From Streptomyces parvus (GTDB lineage Bacteria > Actinomycetota > Actinomycetes > Streptomycetales > Streptomycetaceae), in the NCBI RefSeq assembly GCF_032121415.1, contig NZ_CP135079.1, positions 3,844,001-3,908,000 on the forward strand: a stretch of 64,000 nucleotides of DNA, given 5' to 3'. Made by a program: the position numbers and the translations under genes. The notes beneath the pieces are model-generated. The model had not been told where the DNA came from. It worked only from the letters and a program-made list of their open reading frames with translations, and searched no databases. Positions 7,652 to 16,049 of this stretch are shown here, piece by piece; position 1 is the first letter of the stretch; each line of letters starts with the position of its first letter.

Positions 7652-8608
7652 GTGAACGACATGCGCGCCGCGCTCCACGACAGCTACGGGCCGCCCGAGG
7701 TCCTCTACGAGGGGCGGGTCCCCGTACCGGTCCGCAAGCCGGGCGAGGTGCTCGTCCGGGTCCACGCGGCGAGCGTCAACGGCGGTGAGCTGTACGGGCG
7801 CGCGGGGAAGGTCCGGCTGGTCACCGGCCGCCGCTTCCCGCAGCGGACCGGGCTCGACTTCACCGGTGAGGTCGCCGAGGTGGACGCCTCGGTCCCCGGG
7901 CTGCGGGTCGGCGACCGGGTGTGGGGCATTCTGGGACGCTCCTTCGGCAGCGCGGCGGAGTACGTCGCGGTCCGGCCCCGCCAGATCGCGTACGCCCCCG
8001 GGAACGTCACCCTGACCGAGGCGGCCTCGCTGCCCGCCGGCGGCACCACGTCCCTCACCGCCCTGCGTGACAAGGCCGGACTGCGGGCGGGCGAACGTCT
8101 CCTCGTGCGGGGGGCCTCCGGCGGGGTCGGCAGTGTCGCCGTCCAGCTCGGCAAGGCTTTCGGGGCCCACGTCACCGGCCTGGTGAGCGCGAAGAACGCC
8201 GACTTCGTCAGGGAGTTGGGCGCGGACGAGGTGCTCGACCATCGCGCCACGCCGCTGGCGAAACTGGATCGCTACGACGTCATCATGGACACGGTCGGAA
8301 CCGAACACCGGCTGCTGCGAAACCGGTTGGCGCCCGGAGGCCGTCTGGTCTCCATCGCCTTCGACATCGACCATCCGGTCCGGAGCATCGGCTACCTGCT
8401 GGGCTCGGCCGTGCACGGCCGGCAGCGCGTCCGCTTCTTCAGCGGCAACCCGAAGCACGACCTGTTCGCCGAGCTGACCGCGTACGTGGAGCGCGGTGAC
8501 CTGCGGCCCGTCGTCGACACGGTCCACCCGCTGGCCGGCATCGCCGCCGCGCACCGCGCTCTGGAGGCGGGTGGAGTGCGGGGCAAGCATGTGATCCAGC
8601 TGGTGTGA
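7652..8608 (+). CDS. NAD(P)-dependent quinone-oxidoreductase-like alcohol dehydrogenase (MDR family)
   Basis: Zinc-independent medium-chain reductase, 318 residues. N-terminal GroES-like domain with PGEVLVRVHAASVNGGELYG (about residues 29-48) and GLDFTGEVAEV; Rossmann domain with the nucleotide loop LLVRGASGGVGSVAVQLGK at about 150-168. There are no zinc-binding cysteines, as in quinone reductases. GTG at 7652 and ATG at 7661 (MRAALHDSYGPPEVL) are both plausible starts. Control by the divergent TetR is likely. Substrate unknown. Confidence 0.83.
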   Translation: MNDMRAALHDSYGPPEVLYEGRVPVPVRKPGEVLVRVHAASVNGGELYGRAGKVRLVTGRRFPQRTGLDFTGEVAEVDASVPGLRVGDRVWGILGRSFGSAAEYVAVRPRQIAYAPGNVTLTEAASLPAGGTTSLTALRDKAGLRAGERLLVRGASGGVGSVAVQLGKAFGAHVTGLVSAKNADFVRELGADEVLDHRATPLAKLDRYDVIMDTVGTEHRLLRNRLAPGGRLVSIAFDIDHPVRSIGYLLGSAVHGRQRVRFFSGNPKHDLFAELTAYVERGDLRPVVDTVHPLAGIAAAHRALEAGGVRGKHVIQLV

Positions 8609-8683
8609 CCGTCGTGAGGGGGGATGGCCCTGTCCCTGGAGCGCTTCCGGGCGACGCCCGCCACCCGGCCGAGGGGAGTCGCG

Positions 8684-8809
8684 CCCGGGCTCACCGATCA
8701 GCTTCTGGGCGATCCGGCCCAGCACCCCGAGTTCCTCGGATGTCAGCCGGTCGACGAAGTGCCGCCGTACGGAGGCGGGACGGGTGGCGAGACGCGAGCA
8801 CATCACGAA
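8684..8809 (-). pseudogene. Remnant of a MarR-family regulator (C-terminal end only)
   Basis: On the minus strand a frame reads LATRPASVRRHFVDRLTSEE then LGVLGRIAQKLIGEPG, which resembles the last helices of MarR proteins. There is no winged-helix domain upstream: the frame turns into unrelated sequence near 8810, right where the neighbouring lipoprotein-like frame ends (8838). About 100 codons of the gene are missing, so this is best read as a deletion scar. Confidence 0.5.
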
Positions 8810-8837
8810 CTCCAACGTTGTTCCGGCCCGGTGCCCG

Positions 8838-9260
8838 CTACCGCTCCAGTTCGTACACCCGGCACACATCCGGGTCGCCGAGCTGGGCGAACAGCAGGGG
8901 CTTCGCGTCCCCCTCCCCTCTGCCGACCTCCAGCTGTTGGAGTGGTGTACCCGACGACCCGGTAGCGCGGTTCTCGAAGCTCAGGCGGATCAGCCCGGGC
9001 TCGCCGGGGTCGTTCACCAGCGACCAGGTTCCCTCCCCGTCGAAGGACGGGGCGTCCTCCGCGAGGATGCCCACGCCGTTCTCGGTGGGCCAGTCGCGCG
9101 CGGTGAAGGTGACGGTGGTGCCGCCGATGTTCGTCAGCGTGAGCCGGGATCCGTGGGGGCCCGCGTACGTCCCGTACAGGTCCATCTGGCTGACCTCGTC
9201 CAGTGGGGGCGGTCCGCAGAGCGCGGCGTCGGAGCAGCCGGTCGTGAACGAGGTCGAGAA
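8838..9260 (-). pseudogene. Lipoprotein-like gene lacking its 5' end
   Basis: A clean coding frame runs from about 9260 to the stop at 8838. It begins without a signal peptide, at FTTGCSDAALCGPPPLDEVS, where the Cys looks like a lipobox residue, then continues with LYGTYAGPHGSRLTLTNIGG, FTARDWPTENG and GTWSLVNDPGEPGLIRLSF, a small beta-rich extracellular domain of the kind found in Streptomyces lipoproteins. An internal ATG at 9185 could give a 115-residue cytosolic product. The expected signal peptide is replaced by the out-of-frame end of the upstream gene, which suggests a deletion fusing two genes. Confidence 0.5.
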
Positions 9261-9507
9261 CGCCCGACAGCGCCTTCGCCACCTTGTTCGCGGCGGTCAG
9301 CTGGCGGGCGATGTCGTCGATCAACGACCAAGCGTGCGGAGCTGCCGCGCCTTCCCAGTACCCCTTGTCGCGGAGTGGCCTGAGGACTTCGTCCATCATT
9401 CGCTTCGGCAACTTCTCCGTAGCGGTATGGGAGTCCCGCCACGTATCGGCGAGGGCGTCCAGCACCGAGAGGTCGGTGTCGAGCAGTTCTCGGTAGAAGG
9501 CGGGCAT
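9255..9507 (-). pseudogene. ESX/WXG100-type secreted protein, truncated at the 3' end
   Basis: Begins at an ATG overlapping the previous stop (TGATG). About 84 recognisable residues: MPAFYRELLDTDLSVLDALA, DTWRDSHTATEKLPKRMM, RDKGYWEGAAAPHAWSLIDD, ANKVAKALSGVLD. The W-x-G (YWEG) between two helices fits WXG-type helical-hairpin substrates. Beyond the GVLD the frame becomes Arg-rich, while the adjacent frame starts to read as the lipoprotein fragment. Family members would be expected to continue with a further helical part, so truncation by deletion is inferred. Confidence 0.5.
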
Positions 9508-9932
9508 CAGCCGTAGGTCCTCAGCACACTGAACTGCTGACCGACGGCCTGGCTCGTCGAGGTGTACGCCTGAGACGAGGCGCGCAGGCTTTCCGCGATC
9601 CGGATCAGCCACGTCTCCGCGGCCTTCGACTGGTTCTGCCAGTTCTTCAACGAGGTCCGCAAAGCCGCCGCGCTCTCCCAACCGGCCAGCTCACGCGCTG
9701 CCTTCGCGGTCGGCTCGTCCACCGACCGGGCCGGCTTGCGGAAGTCGTCGAATACCTTGTCGGCGACCCCCGCCGCCTTCGTGAGGACCCCCTCCGCGAT
9801 AGCGAGCCGGGGTCCGAACCCCGGGGGCGGGGTTCCGAGCGGCGGCGGGTCCAGCGGACCGCGCGCGCCAGGCGGCAGCGGTGCGAAGGGCAGTGGTTCG
9901 TCGCCGGTTCCGGCGGCCGGTTCCTTGGTCAT
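9507..9932 (-). CDS. WXG100/EspC-like putative secreted protein
   Basis: 141 residues from the ATG at 9932 (an in-frame start at 9950 is also possible). The N-terminal third is Pro-rich; the rest is helical with ADKVFDDFRKPARSVDEPT, ELAGWESAAALRTSLKNWQ and ESLRASSQAYTSTSQAVGQQ, resembling actinobacterial ESX-type substrates that lack a signal peptide. It is 1 nt from the truncated partner gene downstream. No secretion ATPase or toxin gene is nearby. Confidence 0.6.
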   Translation of the reverse strand: MTKEPAAGTGDEPLPFAPLPPGARGPLDPPPLGTPPPGFGPRLAIAEGVLTKAAGVADKVFDDFRKPARSVDEPTAKAARELAGWESAAALRTSLKNWQNQSKAAETWLIRIAESLRASSQAYTSTSQAVGQQFSVLRTYG

Positions 9933-10038
9933 GCGCGAGGACTCTCCCATCCATCAGGACGCCCCCGTCGGCAGATCCTTCACGCAGGCTAATGGGGTGG
10001 AGGAGTCGGTGGTGGCCCCGGGGATGCTTCCAGCGGCG

Positions 10039-10626
10039 TCAGCCCGCCCCGTCCGGCCTCCGGCGGCCGTTCCCGTGACTCCACTCGTGCGCGGCCACGA
10101 CCAGGCACACCGCCACCAGGACCACGTTCTTGACGACGTACTGCCCCTCCATGGTCGGGGCGGGGGAGTGGGGCTGCCACATCGCGTCCGGGAGGAGGAA
10201 GAGGGTCGAGAACACGCCTCCCATGTGCAGGAAGAACGCGACGAGCGCGGGGCGCAGCATGCGGCGGCCGACGATCAGGCCGATGCCGATGGCTGTTTCG
10301 AGCGCCGCGAGGGAGAGCAGCAGCACGGTCTCCGGGACAAGGCCCAGGGTCATCTTCGTGGCCGCGTCGACAGCCAGCTGCTCTGCCGGGCTGGCCGAGG
10401 GGAACAGCTTCAGTACGCCGAAGCCGACGAAGACGATGCCGACCGTTGCCCTCAGCAGGGCCAGGGCGTGGATGTCGACGTGGGCGGCCAGCCGGGTCAG
10501 GGCGCGACCGAGGGGTGGGGCGGTCGGGCGGGGCCGCTGTGCTGTGGCGATCTCATCCTCCGGAGAGGCGAGCCGAGCTGCTGCGCCGGAGGTGGACGGG
10601 CTCGTCGCTGCGGTGCGAATCCTCAT
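10039..10626 (-). CDS. DoxX-family membrane protein
   Basis: 195 residues, four predicted membrane spans (IHALALLRATVGIVFVGFGV, VPETVLLLSLAALETAIGIG, LRPALVAFFLHMGGVFSTLF, YVVKNVVLVAVCLVVAA), the DoxX pattern. The ATG at 10626 was preferred over the upstream in-frame start at 10701 because GGGAGA lies 7 nt before it. Family members act in redox-related membrane complexes, but no partner is visible here. Confidence 0.78.
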   Translation of the reverse strand: MRIRTAATSPSTSGAAARLASPEDEIATAQRPRPTAPPLGRALTRLAAHVDIHALALLRATVGIVFVGFGVLKLFPSASPAEQLAVDAATKMTLGLVPETVLLLSLAALETAIGIGLIVGRRMLRPALVAFFLHMGGVFSTLFLLPDAMWQPHSPAPTMEGQYVVKNVVLVAVCLVVAAHEWSHGNGRRRPDGAG

Positions 10627-10759
10627 GAGCGTTCTCCCGAGAGGTGTCCGTGGGGGTGGGGAAACGTGCATGCGTGGCCCGCGTCGCGTCTCGGCGGGCA
10701 TTCAGGGGGTGCGGGGGGACGGGGTGTAGGGGGAGGGGAAGCTGGTCTGATCGGCGTCC

Positions 10760-10787
10760 GCGTCAGGCGTCGGGCGTCAGGCGTCGG
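10760..10787. repeat. Two tandem copies of a 14-bp unit
   Basis: GCGTCAGGCGTCGG occurs twice back to back (10760-10773 and 10774-10787) within a longer GCGTC-rich stretch upstream of the DoxX gene. Likely replication slippage; no function can be assigned. Confidence 0.7.
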
Positions 10788-10864
10788 GCGCCGACGTCGT
10801 GTCGGTGGGGGAGCGGGGCGCGAGGTGCTACGCGTGATCGACGCGTCGTCCGCCCCTCGCGGCT

Positions 10865-10876
10865 TGGTCTAGACCA
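10865..10876. promoter_or_regulatory. dre-like palindrome (candidate DasR/GntR site)
   Basis: TGGTCTAGACCA is a perfect 12-bp palindrome identical to the core of the DasR-responsive element of Streptomyces. It lies about 240 nt upstream of the DoxX start (minus strand) and 690 nt upstream of the secreted gene at 11562, further than usual from either. Confidence 0.55.
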
Positions 10877-11561
10877 TCGGATGGAGGTCGGTGGCGCGTC
10901 AAGGGGTGTGTGTCGAGCACCGGCCGACGAGAGAGCATTCGCGCCACTTTGCAGCGGGTGGCGTACCGGGGCGCGGCAGCGGTGCACGGATGTGGTCCGT
11001 GGACGGCGGCAGCGGCCGTGAGCGCAGGGCACGGCCGAGCTCGCTCCGCGGGCTCCGGGCCGGGTCGGCTCGCCCTTCACCCCTGCTGAGCAGCCCGGCC
11101 GCCTCGGCGTCCGCCTCGATGGGCGGTGAGGCGGCCGGGCGCGGTCCTGCGCCGCGCACCCTTCCCGCGCTTCGCGACCGGTGGGCGTGCGCCTGTGGAC
11201 GGGAGGGGCGGGACGCTCCACCGCACGGCCGGTCGGCGAGCTTCATCCGGCTGGAAGTAGTCCGTCCGAGTCCGTGCTCGTAGGCCAGGATGCCCACCCG
11301 GCAGGGCGCAAGGTCGCCGGATCACGTCCCGCCTCATCACGCGGGCCATGTGACGGGCGCTGGTGCGCAACGGTCATGGTCCGGTCACGTGTGCCGGATG
11401 GCGCGGTCACGCAGGGCTGTGAGTCTGCTGTGCGTCCCCGCGGTCGATACGGGGGACCGCGGGGCTCCGACCGCACCCGGCGCTGCCCGTGCCGGCCGGC
11501 CCCGACCGCGCAACCCCGGCAGGTCTTCTCCTGGCCGGGCCCGGCTACCGAAAGGCACACC

Positions 11562-12029
11562 ATGTTCATGCAGAAGACCGCAGACCGGACGCGGGAGGCG
11601 CGGCGGAGCCGGAACACACGGCTCAGCCGGTGTGGGCTCGCGCTGGCGGGTGCGGGGGCCGCTCTGGTCACCCTGGTGTCCGGCACTCCTGCGAGCGCCG
11701 CCGGCAACGGCGGTTGCACCAACATCCAGCAGGGACTCGGGCTTCTCTGTGCCCGGTGGGACGGCCAGTCCCCCACCTACTTCGACACGATCCAGGGGTC
11801 GTTCCACTCCACGCTCGGCGTCGGCAACCCGCGCATCCACGTGCGCATCCTGGACGCGCAGAACCGGGAGATGTTCAGCCGGGACCGCTCCTGGGGCGGC
11901 AACCGGCACGACGAGGAGGCCCGGTTCGACGTCACCGTCCTGATGCCCCGGTCCGCCTCGCGCGTCTGCGCCAGCCTCTACGAAGGAGGCGGCCTCGTCG
12001 ACACCGCCTGCGCCCCGGTCTACTTCTGA
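11562..12029 (+). CDS. Secreted four-cysteine protein, unknown function
   Basis: 155 residues. ATG preceded by GAAAGG with 6-nt spacing. A signal peptide with basic N-region, hydrophobic span at about 26-41 and likely cleavage after ASA near residue 47 gives a mature domain of about 108 residues. Four Cys (52, 63, 136, 150) would form two disulfides in an exported beta-rich domain. The following gene has the same plan: paired Cys near the N-terminus, 65-73 residues, then a second Cys pair. I do not recognise the family; an enzyme inhibitor or cell-surface protein is possible but speculative. Confidence 0.72.
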   Translation: MFMQKTADRTREARRSRNTRLSRCGLALAGAGAALVTLVSGTPASAAGNGGCTNIQQGLGLLCARWDGQSPTYFDTIQGSFHSTLGVGNPRIHVRILDAQNREMFSRDRSWGGNRHDEEARFDVTVLMPRSASRVCASLYEGGGLVDTACAPVYF

Positions 12030-12088
12030 GCCGGCCATCGGCTCGACCCGCCATCCCCGTACGCACCCGAAAAGGGAGAAGCCCCACC

Positions 12089-12505
12089 ATGAGGCATCGC
12101 ACCGCCGCCGCGGCGGCCACCGGAATCATCCTGGCGTCCCTCGCCGCCGCCCCCGCGTCAGCCGCCCCGGCCGCCGACCGCCAGAGCTGCCAGTCGACCA
12201 CGCTCTTCGTCAACCACACCCTGTGCGTGACCTTCCAGGGCGACCTGTACAACGCCGACGTCGTGAAGATGGACGTCCGCGCCTCCACCAGCACGGGCAT
12301 GGGCCACTGGGAGCTGTACGGCCCGCGCGGCACCGTCAAGAACAGCCTGGACGGGGAGTGGAAGAACCGCACCCACGACTGGTCCGGGTGGCAGGACGGT
12401 GCGCACGGTGACCTGTGGTGCGCGGTGTTCTGGAAGGACATGGGGGGCGGGAGCGGTTACATCAAGGGCACCCAGCCCCTGTGCGTCACCGCCCGCGGCA
12501 TCTGA
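12089..12505 (+). CDS. Secreted four-cysteine protein, paralogue of the preceding gene
   Basis: 138 residues with AAGGGAG before the ATG. The signal peptide ends near ASAAPA (about residue 25), leaving a 112-residue domain with Cys 34, 46, 111 and 132. The spacing mirrors the upstream protein, and several segments align loosely: WELYGPRG with VRILDAQN, WKNRTHD with WGGNRHD, CAVFWKDMGGG with CASLYEGGG. A 59-nt gap and same strand suggest an operon ending at the hairpin at 12522-12573. Function unknown. Confidence 0.72.
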   Translation: MRHRTAAAAATGIILASLAAAPASAAPAADRQSCQSTTLFVNHTLCVTFQGDLYNADVVKMDVRASTSTGMGHWELYGPRGTVKNSLDGEWKNRTHDWSGWQDGAHGDLWCAVFWKDMGGGSGYIKGTQPLCVTARGI

Positions 12506-12521
12506 CCGCGGCCTCCTCGCC

Positions 12522-12573
12522 GTCTCCCGGCCCCGGGCCCCGCATGGTGTGCGGAGGACCGGGGCCGGGAGAC
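12522..12573. terminator. Bidirectional terminator hairpin
   Basis: GTCTCCCGGCCCCGG (12522-12536) pairs perfectly with its reverse complement at 12559-12573, loop 22 nt, between the convergent secreted-protein and GH1 genes. Confidence 0.7.
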
Positions 12574-12582
12574 CGCGCGCCC

Positions 12583-14013
12583 TCAGCCCTTCAGCAGCCC
12601 GCCCCGCCCGATGACCTCCGCGTACCACCGCGCGCTGTCCTTCACCGTCCGCCGCTGGGACGCGAAGTCCACGTGCACGATGCCGAACCGCTTGCTGTAG
12701 CCGTACGCCCACTCGAAGTTGTCCAGCAGCGACCACAGGAAGTAGCCGCGTACGTCCGCCCCGTCCCCGATCGCCCGGTGCACCGCGCCCAGATGACCGT
12801 CCAGGTACGCCACCCGCTCCGGGTCGTGCACGTCGCCCTCCGGGTCCGCGTAGTCGTCGTACGCCGCCCCGTTCTCCGTCACCAGCACCGGCACGGAGGG
12901 GAGTTCGTCGCGCAGGCGGGTCAGCAGTTCGTACAGGCCGTCCGCGTCCACCGGCCAGTCCATCGCCGTGCGCGGGCCCGCCGCCGGGGTGAACGCCACA
13001 TGCTGCTCCGCGCCCGCCCACGGGGACGGAGACGGGGACGTACCCGCCGACACCACGCTGGGCGAGTAGTAGTTGATGCCCAGCGAGTCGATCGGCGTCG
13101 ACGTGACCTCCAGGTCGCCGTCCTTCACGAACGACCAGTCCGTCACCGCCGCCGTGTCCGCCACCAGGTCCTCCGGCAGCCGGCCGTGGAACACCGGGTC
13201 CAGGAAGATCCGGTTGGCCACCGCGTCGATCCGGCGCACCGCGTCCCGGTCCGCCTCGGTGTCGGACAGGGGGCGCAGGGCGTGGAGGTTCAGGGTGAGG
13301 GAGACCTCCGCGCTCTCCGGGAGGCGCTCGCGCAGGATCCTCGCGCCCGCGCCGTGCGCCAGGTTCAGGTGGTGGGCGGCGCGCAGGGCCGCCAGGTCGC
13401 TGGTCCGGCCCGGGGCGTGGACCCCGTTGCCGTACCCGAGGAACGCCGCGCACCAGGGCTCGTTCAGCGTCGTCCACGTCGACACCCGGTCGCCCAGCGC
13501 CCCCGCCACCAGGCCCGCGTACTCCGCGAACCGGTGCGCCGTGTCCCGCTCCGGCCAGCCGCCCGCGTCCTCCAGCTCCTGAGGCAGGTCCCAGTGGTAG
13601 AGCGTCGCCACCGGTCTGATCCCGGCCGCCAGCAGCTCGTCCACCAGGCGGCGGTAGAAGTCCAGGCCGCGCTCCACCGCCGGGCCCCGGCCGGTCGGCT
13701 GGACCCGGGGCCAGGAGACGGAGAACCGGTAGTCCGTGACGCCGAGTTCCTTCATCAGGCGCACGTCGTCCGGCATCCGGTGCAGATGGTCGGCGGCGAT
13801 GTCGCCGGTGTCGCCGTTGCGCACCTTGCCGGGTGTCCGGCTGAAGGTGTCCCAGATGGACGGCGTACGGCCGTCCTCGGCGGCCCCGCCCTCGATCTGG
13901 TAGGCGGCGGTGGCCGTGCCCCACCGGAAACCGGTCGGGAAGCGGAGCACCGTACCGGTCTCGGGTCGGGCGCCGGGGGAGGTCGCCGGGCGGGCTTCAT
14001 CGACAGCGGTCAT
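12583..14013 (-). CDS. GH1 family beta-glucosidase (BglC-like)
   Basis: 476 residues, the usual size for an intracellular GH1 enzyme. It should split imported beta-linked disaccharides to glucose. N-terminal RFPTGFRWGTATAAYQIEGG; acid/base Glu185 in TLNEPW; nucleophile Glu380 in VTENGAAYDD; C-terminal YFLWSLLDNFEWAYGYSKRF. No signal peptide. ATG at 14013 has CTGGAG 10 nt upstream. It is last in a minus-strand operon after the binding protein and two permeases, the CebEFG-BglC layout. Confidence 0.92.
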   Translation of the reverse strand: MTAVDEARPATSPGARPETGTVLRFPTGFRWGTATAAYQIEGGAAEDGRTPSIWDTFSRTPGKVRNGDTGDIAADHLHRMPDDVRLMKELGVTDYRFSVSWPRVQPTGRGPAVERGLDFYRRLVDELLAAGIRPVATLYHWDLPQELEDAGGWPERDTAHRFAEYAGLVAGALGDRVSTWTTLNEPWCAAFLGYGNGVHAPGRTSDLAALRAAHHLNLAHGAGARILRERLPESAEVSLTLNLHALRPLSDTEADRDAVRRIDAVANRIFLDPVFHGRLPEDLVADTAAVTDWSFVKDGDLEVTSTPIDSLGINYYSPSVVSAGTSPSPSPWAGAEQHVAFTPAAGPRTAMDWPVDADGLYELLTRLRDELPSVPVLVTENGAAYDDYADPEGDVHDPERVAYLDGHLGAVHRAIGDGADVRGYFLWSLLDNFEWAYGYSKRFGIVHVDFASQRRTVKDSARWYAEVIGRGGLLKG

Positions 14014-14078
14014 GAGACGGACACTCCAGAGTGAGGGGAGGAGGGGGGAGGAAAGCGGGCAACGGGAGGGCGCTCGGG

Positions 14079-14993
14079 TCAGCCCTTCACCGCGCCCTGC
14101 ATGATGCCGCCGACGATCTGCCGGCCCAGCAGGCCGAAGACCAGCAGCACCGGCAGCGTGCCGAGCAGCGTGCCGGCCATGATCACCGACTGGTCGTTGA
14201 CGTACCCGCCGCCGAGCTGGCGCAGCGCGACCTGCACGGTCGGCTCCTGCGAGGACAGCGCGATGATCGGCCAGAAGAAGTCGTTCCACGCCGTCATGAA
14301 GGTGAGCATCCCGAGGACCGCCATCCCCGGCCGCGCGATCGGGACCACGATCGACCAGAAGATGCGCGCGGTGGACGCGCCGTCCACCCGGGCCGCCTCG
14401 ATCAGCTCGTCCGGCAGCGACTGCACCAGGTACTGGCGCATGAAGAAGACGCCGAAGGCCGAGACCAGGCCCGGCAGGATCACCGCCTGGAGCTGGTTCA
14501 CCCACTGGAGTTCGGCGATCAGCATGAAGAGCGGGATCACGCCGAGCTGCGGCGGGATCATCATCGTCCCGACCGTCAGCGTCAGCAGGGCGCCCCGGCC
14601 CTTGAACTTCAGCTTGGCGAAGGCGAATCCGGCCAGCGTGCAGCACAGGACCGTGCCGACGGTGATGGAACCCGACACGATCAGCGAGTTCAGCAGCGCC
14701 TTGCCGATGTCCGCCTCTTCGAGGACCTGCTCGAAGTTCTTGATCAGATTCGGGCCCGGCAGCAGGCTCGGCGGGACTTTCGCCATGTCCGCGTTGGACC
14801 GGCTGGCCGCGACGATCGTCCAGTAGAACGGGAACGCCGAGATCAGCAGCGCGAAGCCGAGGATGAGGTAGGAGAGCCAGCCGCCCTTCATCGTGCGGCC
14901 CGCGCCTCCCCGGCCGATGCGCCTGCCCGGCGGCGGGTTCTGCGACGGGCCGCCCTTCTCGGGCGCGGTCGGCGGTGCGGCGAGCGCGGTCAT
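14079..14993 (-). CDS. Carbohydrate ABC transporter permease, MalG/CebG-like
   Basis: 304 residues, six spans. The EAA-type loop ELIEAARVDGASTARIFWSI (about 195-215) is the ATPase contact site, and the protein has the short N-terminus typical of the second CUT1 permease. Its start overlaps the upstream permease stop by 4 nt. No ATPase gene is in the locus; Streptomyces CUT1 systems usually share MsiK encoded elsewhere. Confidence 0.9.
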   Translation of the reverse strand: MTALAAPPTAPEKGGPSQNPPPGRRIGRGGAGRTMKGGWLSYLILGFALLISAFPFYWTIVAASRSNADMAKVPPSLLPGPNLIKNFEQVLEEADIGKALLNSLIVSGSITVGTVLCCTLAGFAFAKLKFKGRGALLTLTVGTMMIPPQLGVIPLFMLIAELQWVNQLQAVILPGLVSAFGVFFMRQYLVQSLPDELIEAARVDGASTARIFWSIVVPIARPGMAVLGMLTFMTAWNDFFWPIIALSSQEPTVQVALRQLGGGYVNDQSVIMAGTLLGTLPVLLVFGLLGRQIVGGIMQGAVKG

Positions 14994-15970
14994 CGGCCGG
15001 CCTCCTTGCGTGCGCGGCGGCGCGCGATCAGAGCGTTGGCCCCGACGAGCACCACGATGAGGACGAACATCACCCAGGCGATGGCCGCGGCCCGGCCCAG
15101 GTGGAAGAAGCCCCAGCCCTGCTCGTACATGTACAGGCCGAGGGTCTGGTACTGGTGCGAGATACCGCCCGAGATCGACCCCTCGAACAGCAGCGGTTCA
15201 CCGAAGAGCTGTGTCGCGCCGATCGTCGAGATGATGACGGTGAAGACGATCGTGGGACGCAGGCCGGGCAGGGTGACGTGGACGAACTGGCGCCAGCGTG
15301 ACGCCCCGTCCATCTCCGCCGCCTCGTACAGCTCGTGCGGGATCGACTGCATGCCCGCCAGATAGATCAGCGCGTTGTAGCCGGTCCACCGCCAGATGAC
15401 GATCGACGACACCGCGATCTGCGACGCCACCGTGCCGGTCTGCCAGTCCACCGGGTCGAAGCCGACCAGCCCGATCACGTAGTTGATCAGCCCGAAGTCC
15501 TTGCCGAAGAGCTGCGCGAAGACGAGCGTGGCCGCGGCCACGGAGGTCGCGTACGGGAGCAGGATCGCGGTCCGGATGAAGGTCCGGCCGCGCAGCTTGT
15601 AGTTGAGCAGGTGCGCGAGGCCCAGCGCCATCGCGAGCTGCGGGACCGTGGACAGCACGCCGATCGTGAACGTGTTGCGCAGCGAGGTCCAGAAGTACTC
15701 GTCGGTGAACAGCGCCGTGTAGTTGGCGATGCCCCGCCACTCCATCTCGCCGCTCGTCTGGAGCTCGACCCGGTAGAGCGAGACGAACGCGGTGTAGAGG
15801 AGCGGGAAGAGGCCGAAGGCCAGGAAGAGCGTGAAGAACGGGGCGATGTAGGCGTAAGGGGAGGCCTTGCGCCAGGTGCGCCGGAGCGCGGCGGCCCGGC
15901 CGTCGTCGGGGCCGGGCCCGGTTCCGGCGGGGCTGCGGGGCCCGGCCTTCGCGGTGGCGGTGAGGGACAC
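14990..15970 (-). CDS. Carbohydrate ABC transporter permease, MalF/CebF-like
   Basis: 326 residues with six membrane spans and an EAA loop containing ELYEAAEMDGASRWRQFVHV. Residues 1-35 are cytoplasmic and Gly/Pro/Arg-rich. A 154-nt gap with a strong stem-loop separates it from the upstream binding-protein gene, which usually allows more binding protein than permease. Forms a heterodimer with the next permease. Confidence 0.9.
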   Translation of the reverse strand: MSLTATAKAGPRSPAGTGPGPDDGRAAALRRTWRKASPYAYIAPFFTLFLAFGLFPLLYTAFVSLYRVELQTSGEMEWRGIANYTALFTDEYFWTSLRNTFTIGVLSTVPQLAMALGLAHLLNYKLRGRTFIRTAILLPYATSVAAATLVFAQLFGKDFGLINYVIGLVGFDPVDWQTGTVASQIAVSSIVIWRWTGYNALIYLAGMQSIPHELYEAAEMDGASRWRQFVHVTLPGLRPTIVFTVIISTIGATQLFGEPLLFEGSISGGISHQYQTLGLYMYEQGWGFFHLGRAAAIAWVMFVLIVVLVGANALIARRRARKEAGR

Positions 15971-16012
15971 GGTGCGGCCCTTCGGGATCGGGGGCGGGGA
16001 GTCACGGGGGCG

Positions 16013-16049
16013 GGGCCGGTCCGCCCGCGCTGCGGGGGCGGACCGGCCC
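16013..16049. other. Intra-operon stem-loop after the binding-protein gene
   Basis: GGGCCGGTCCGCCC (16013-16026) pairs perfectly with 16036-16049 across a 9-nt loop. It lies between the binding-protein stop and the first permease, where hairpins commonly block 3' decay or partly terminate, raising binding-protein levels relative to permeases. Confidence 0.6.

Larger units (their letters stand above)
10627..11561. other. Gene-poor stretch of about 0.9 kb
   Basis: No convincing gene is seen. The open frames here are Arg/Ala/Pro-rich on both strands, have no domain-like segments and mostly lack ribosome-binding sites. The stretch holds a tandem repeat (10760-10787) and a dre-like palindrome (10865-10876). 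The upstream region of the secreted gene at 11562 lies at its right end; no clear promoter is recognised. Confidence 0.5.

Noticed and set aside
10891..11283. Possible small gene in the gene-poor region
   Set aside because: No ribosome-binding site, Arg/Ala-rich, and the opposite strand has an equally long frame.
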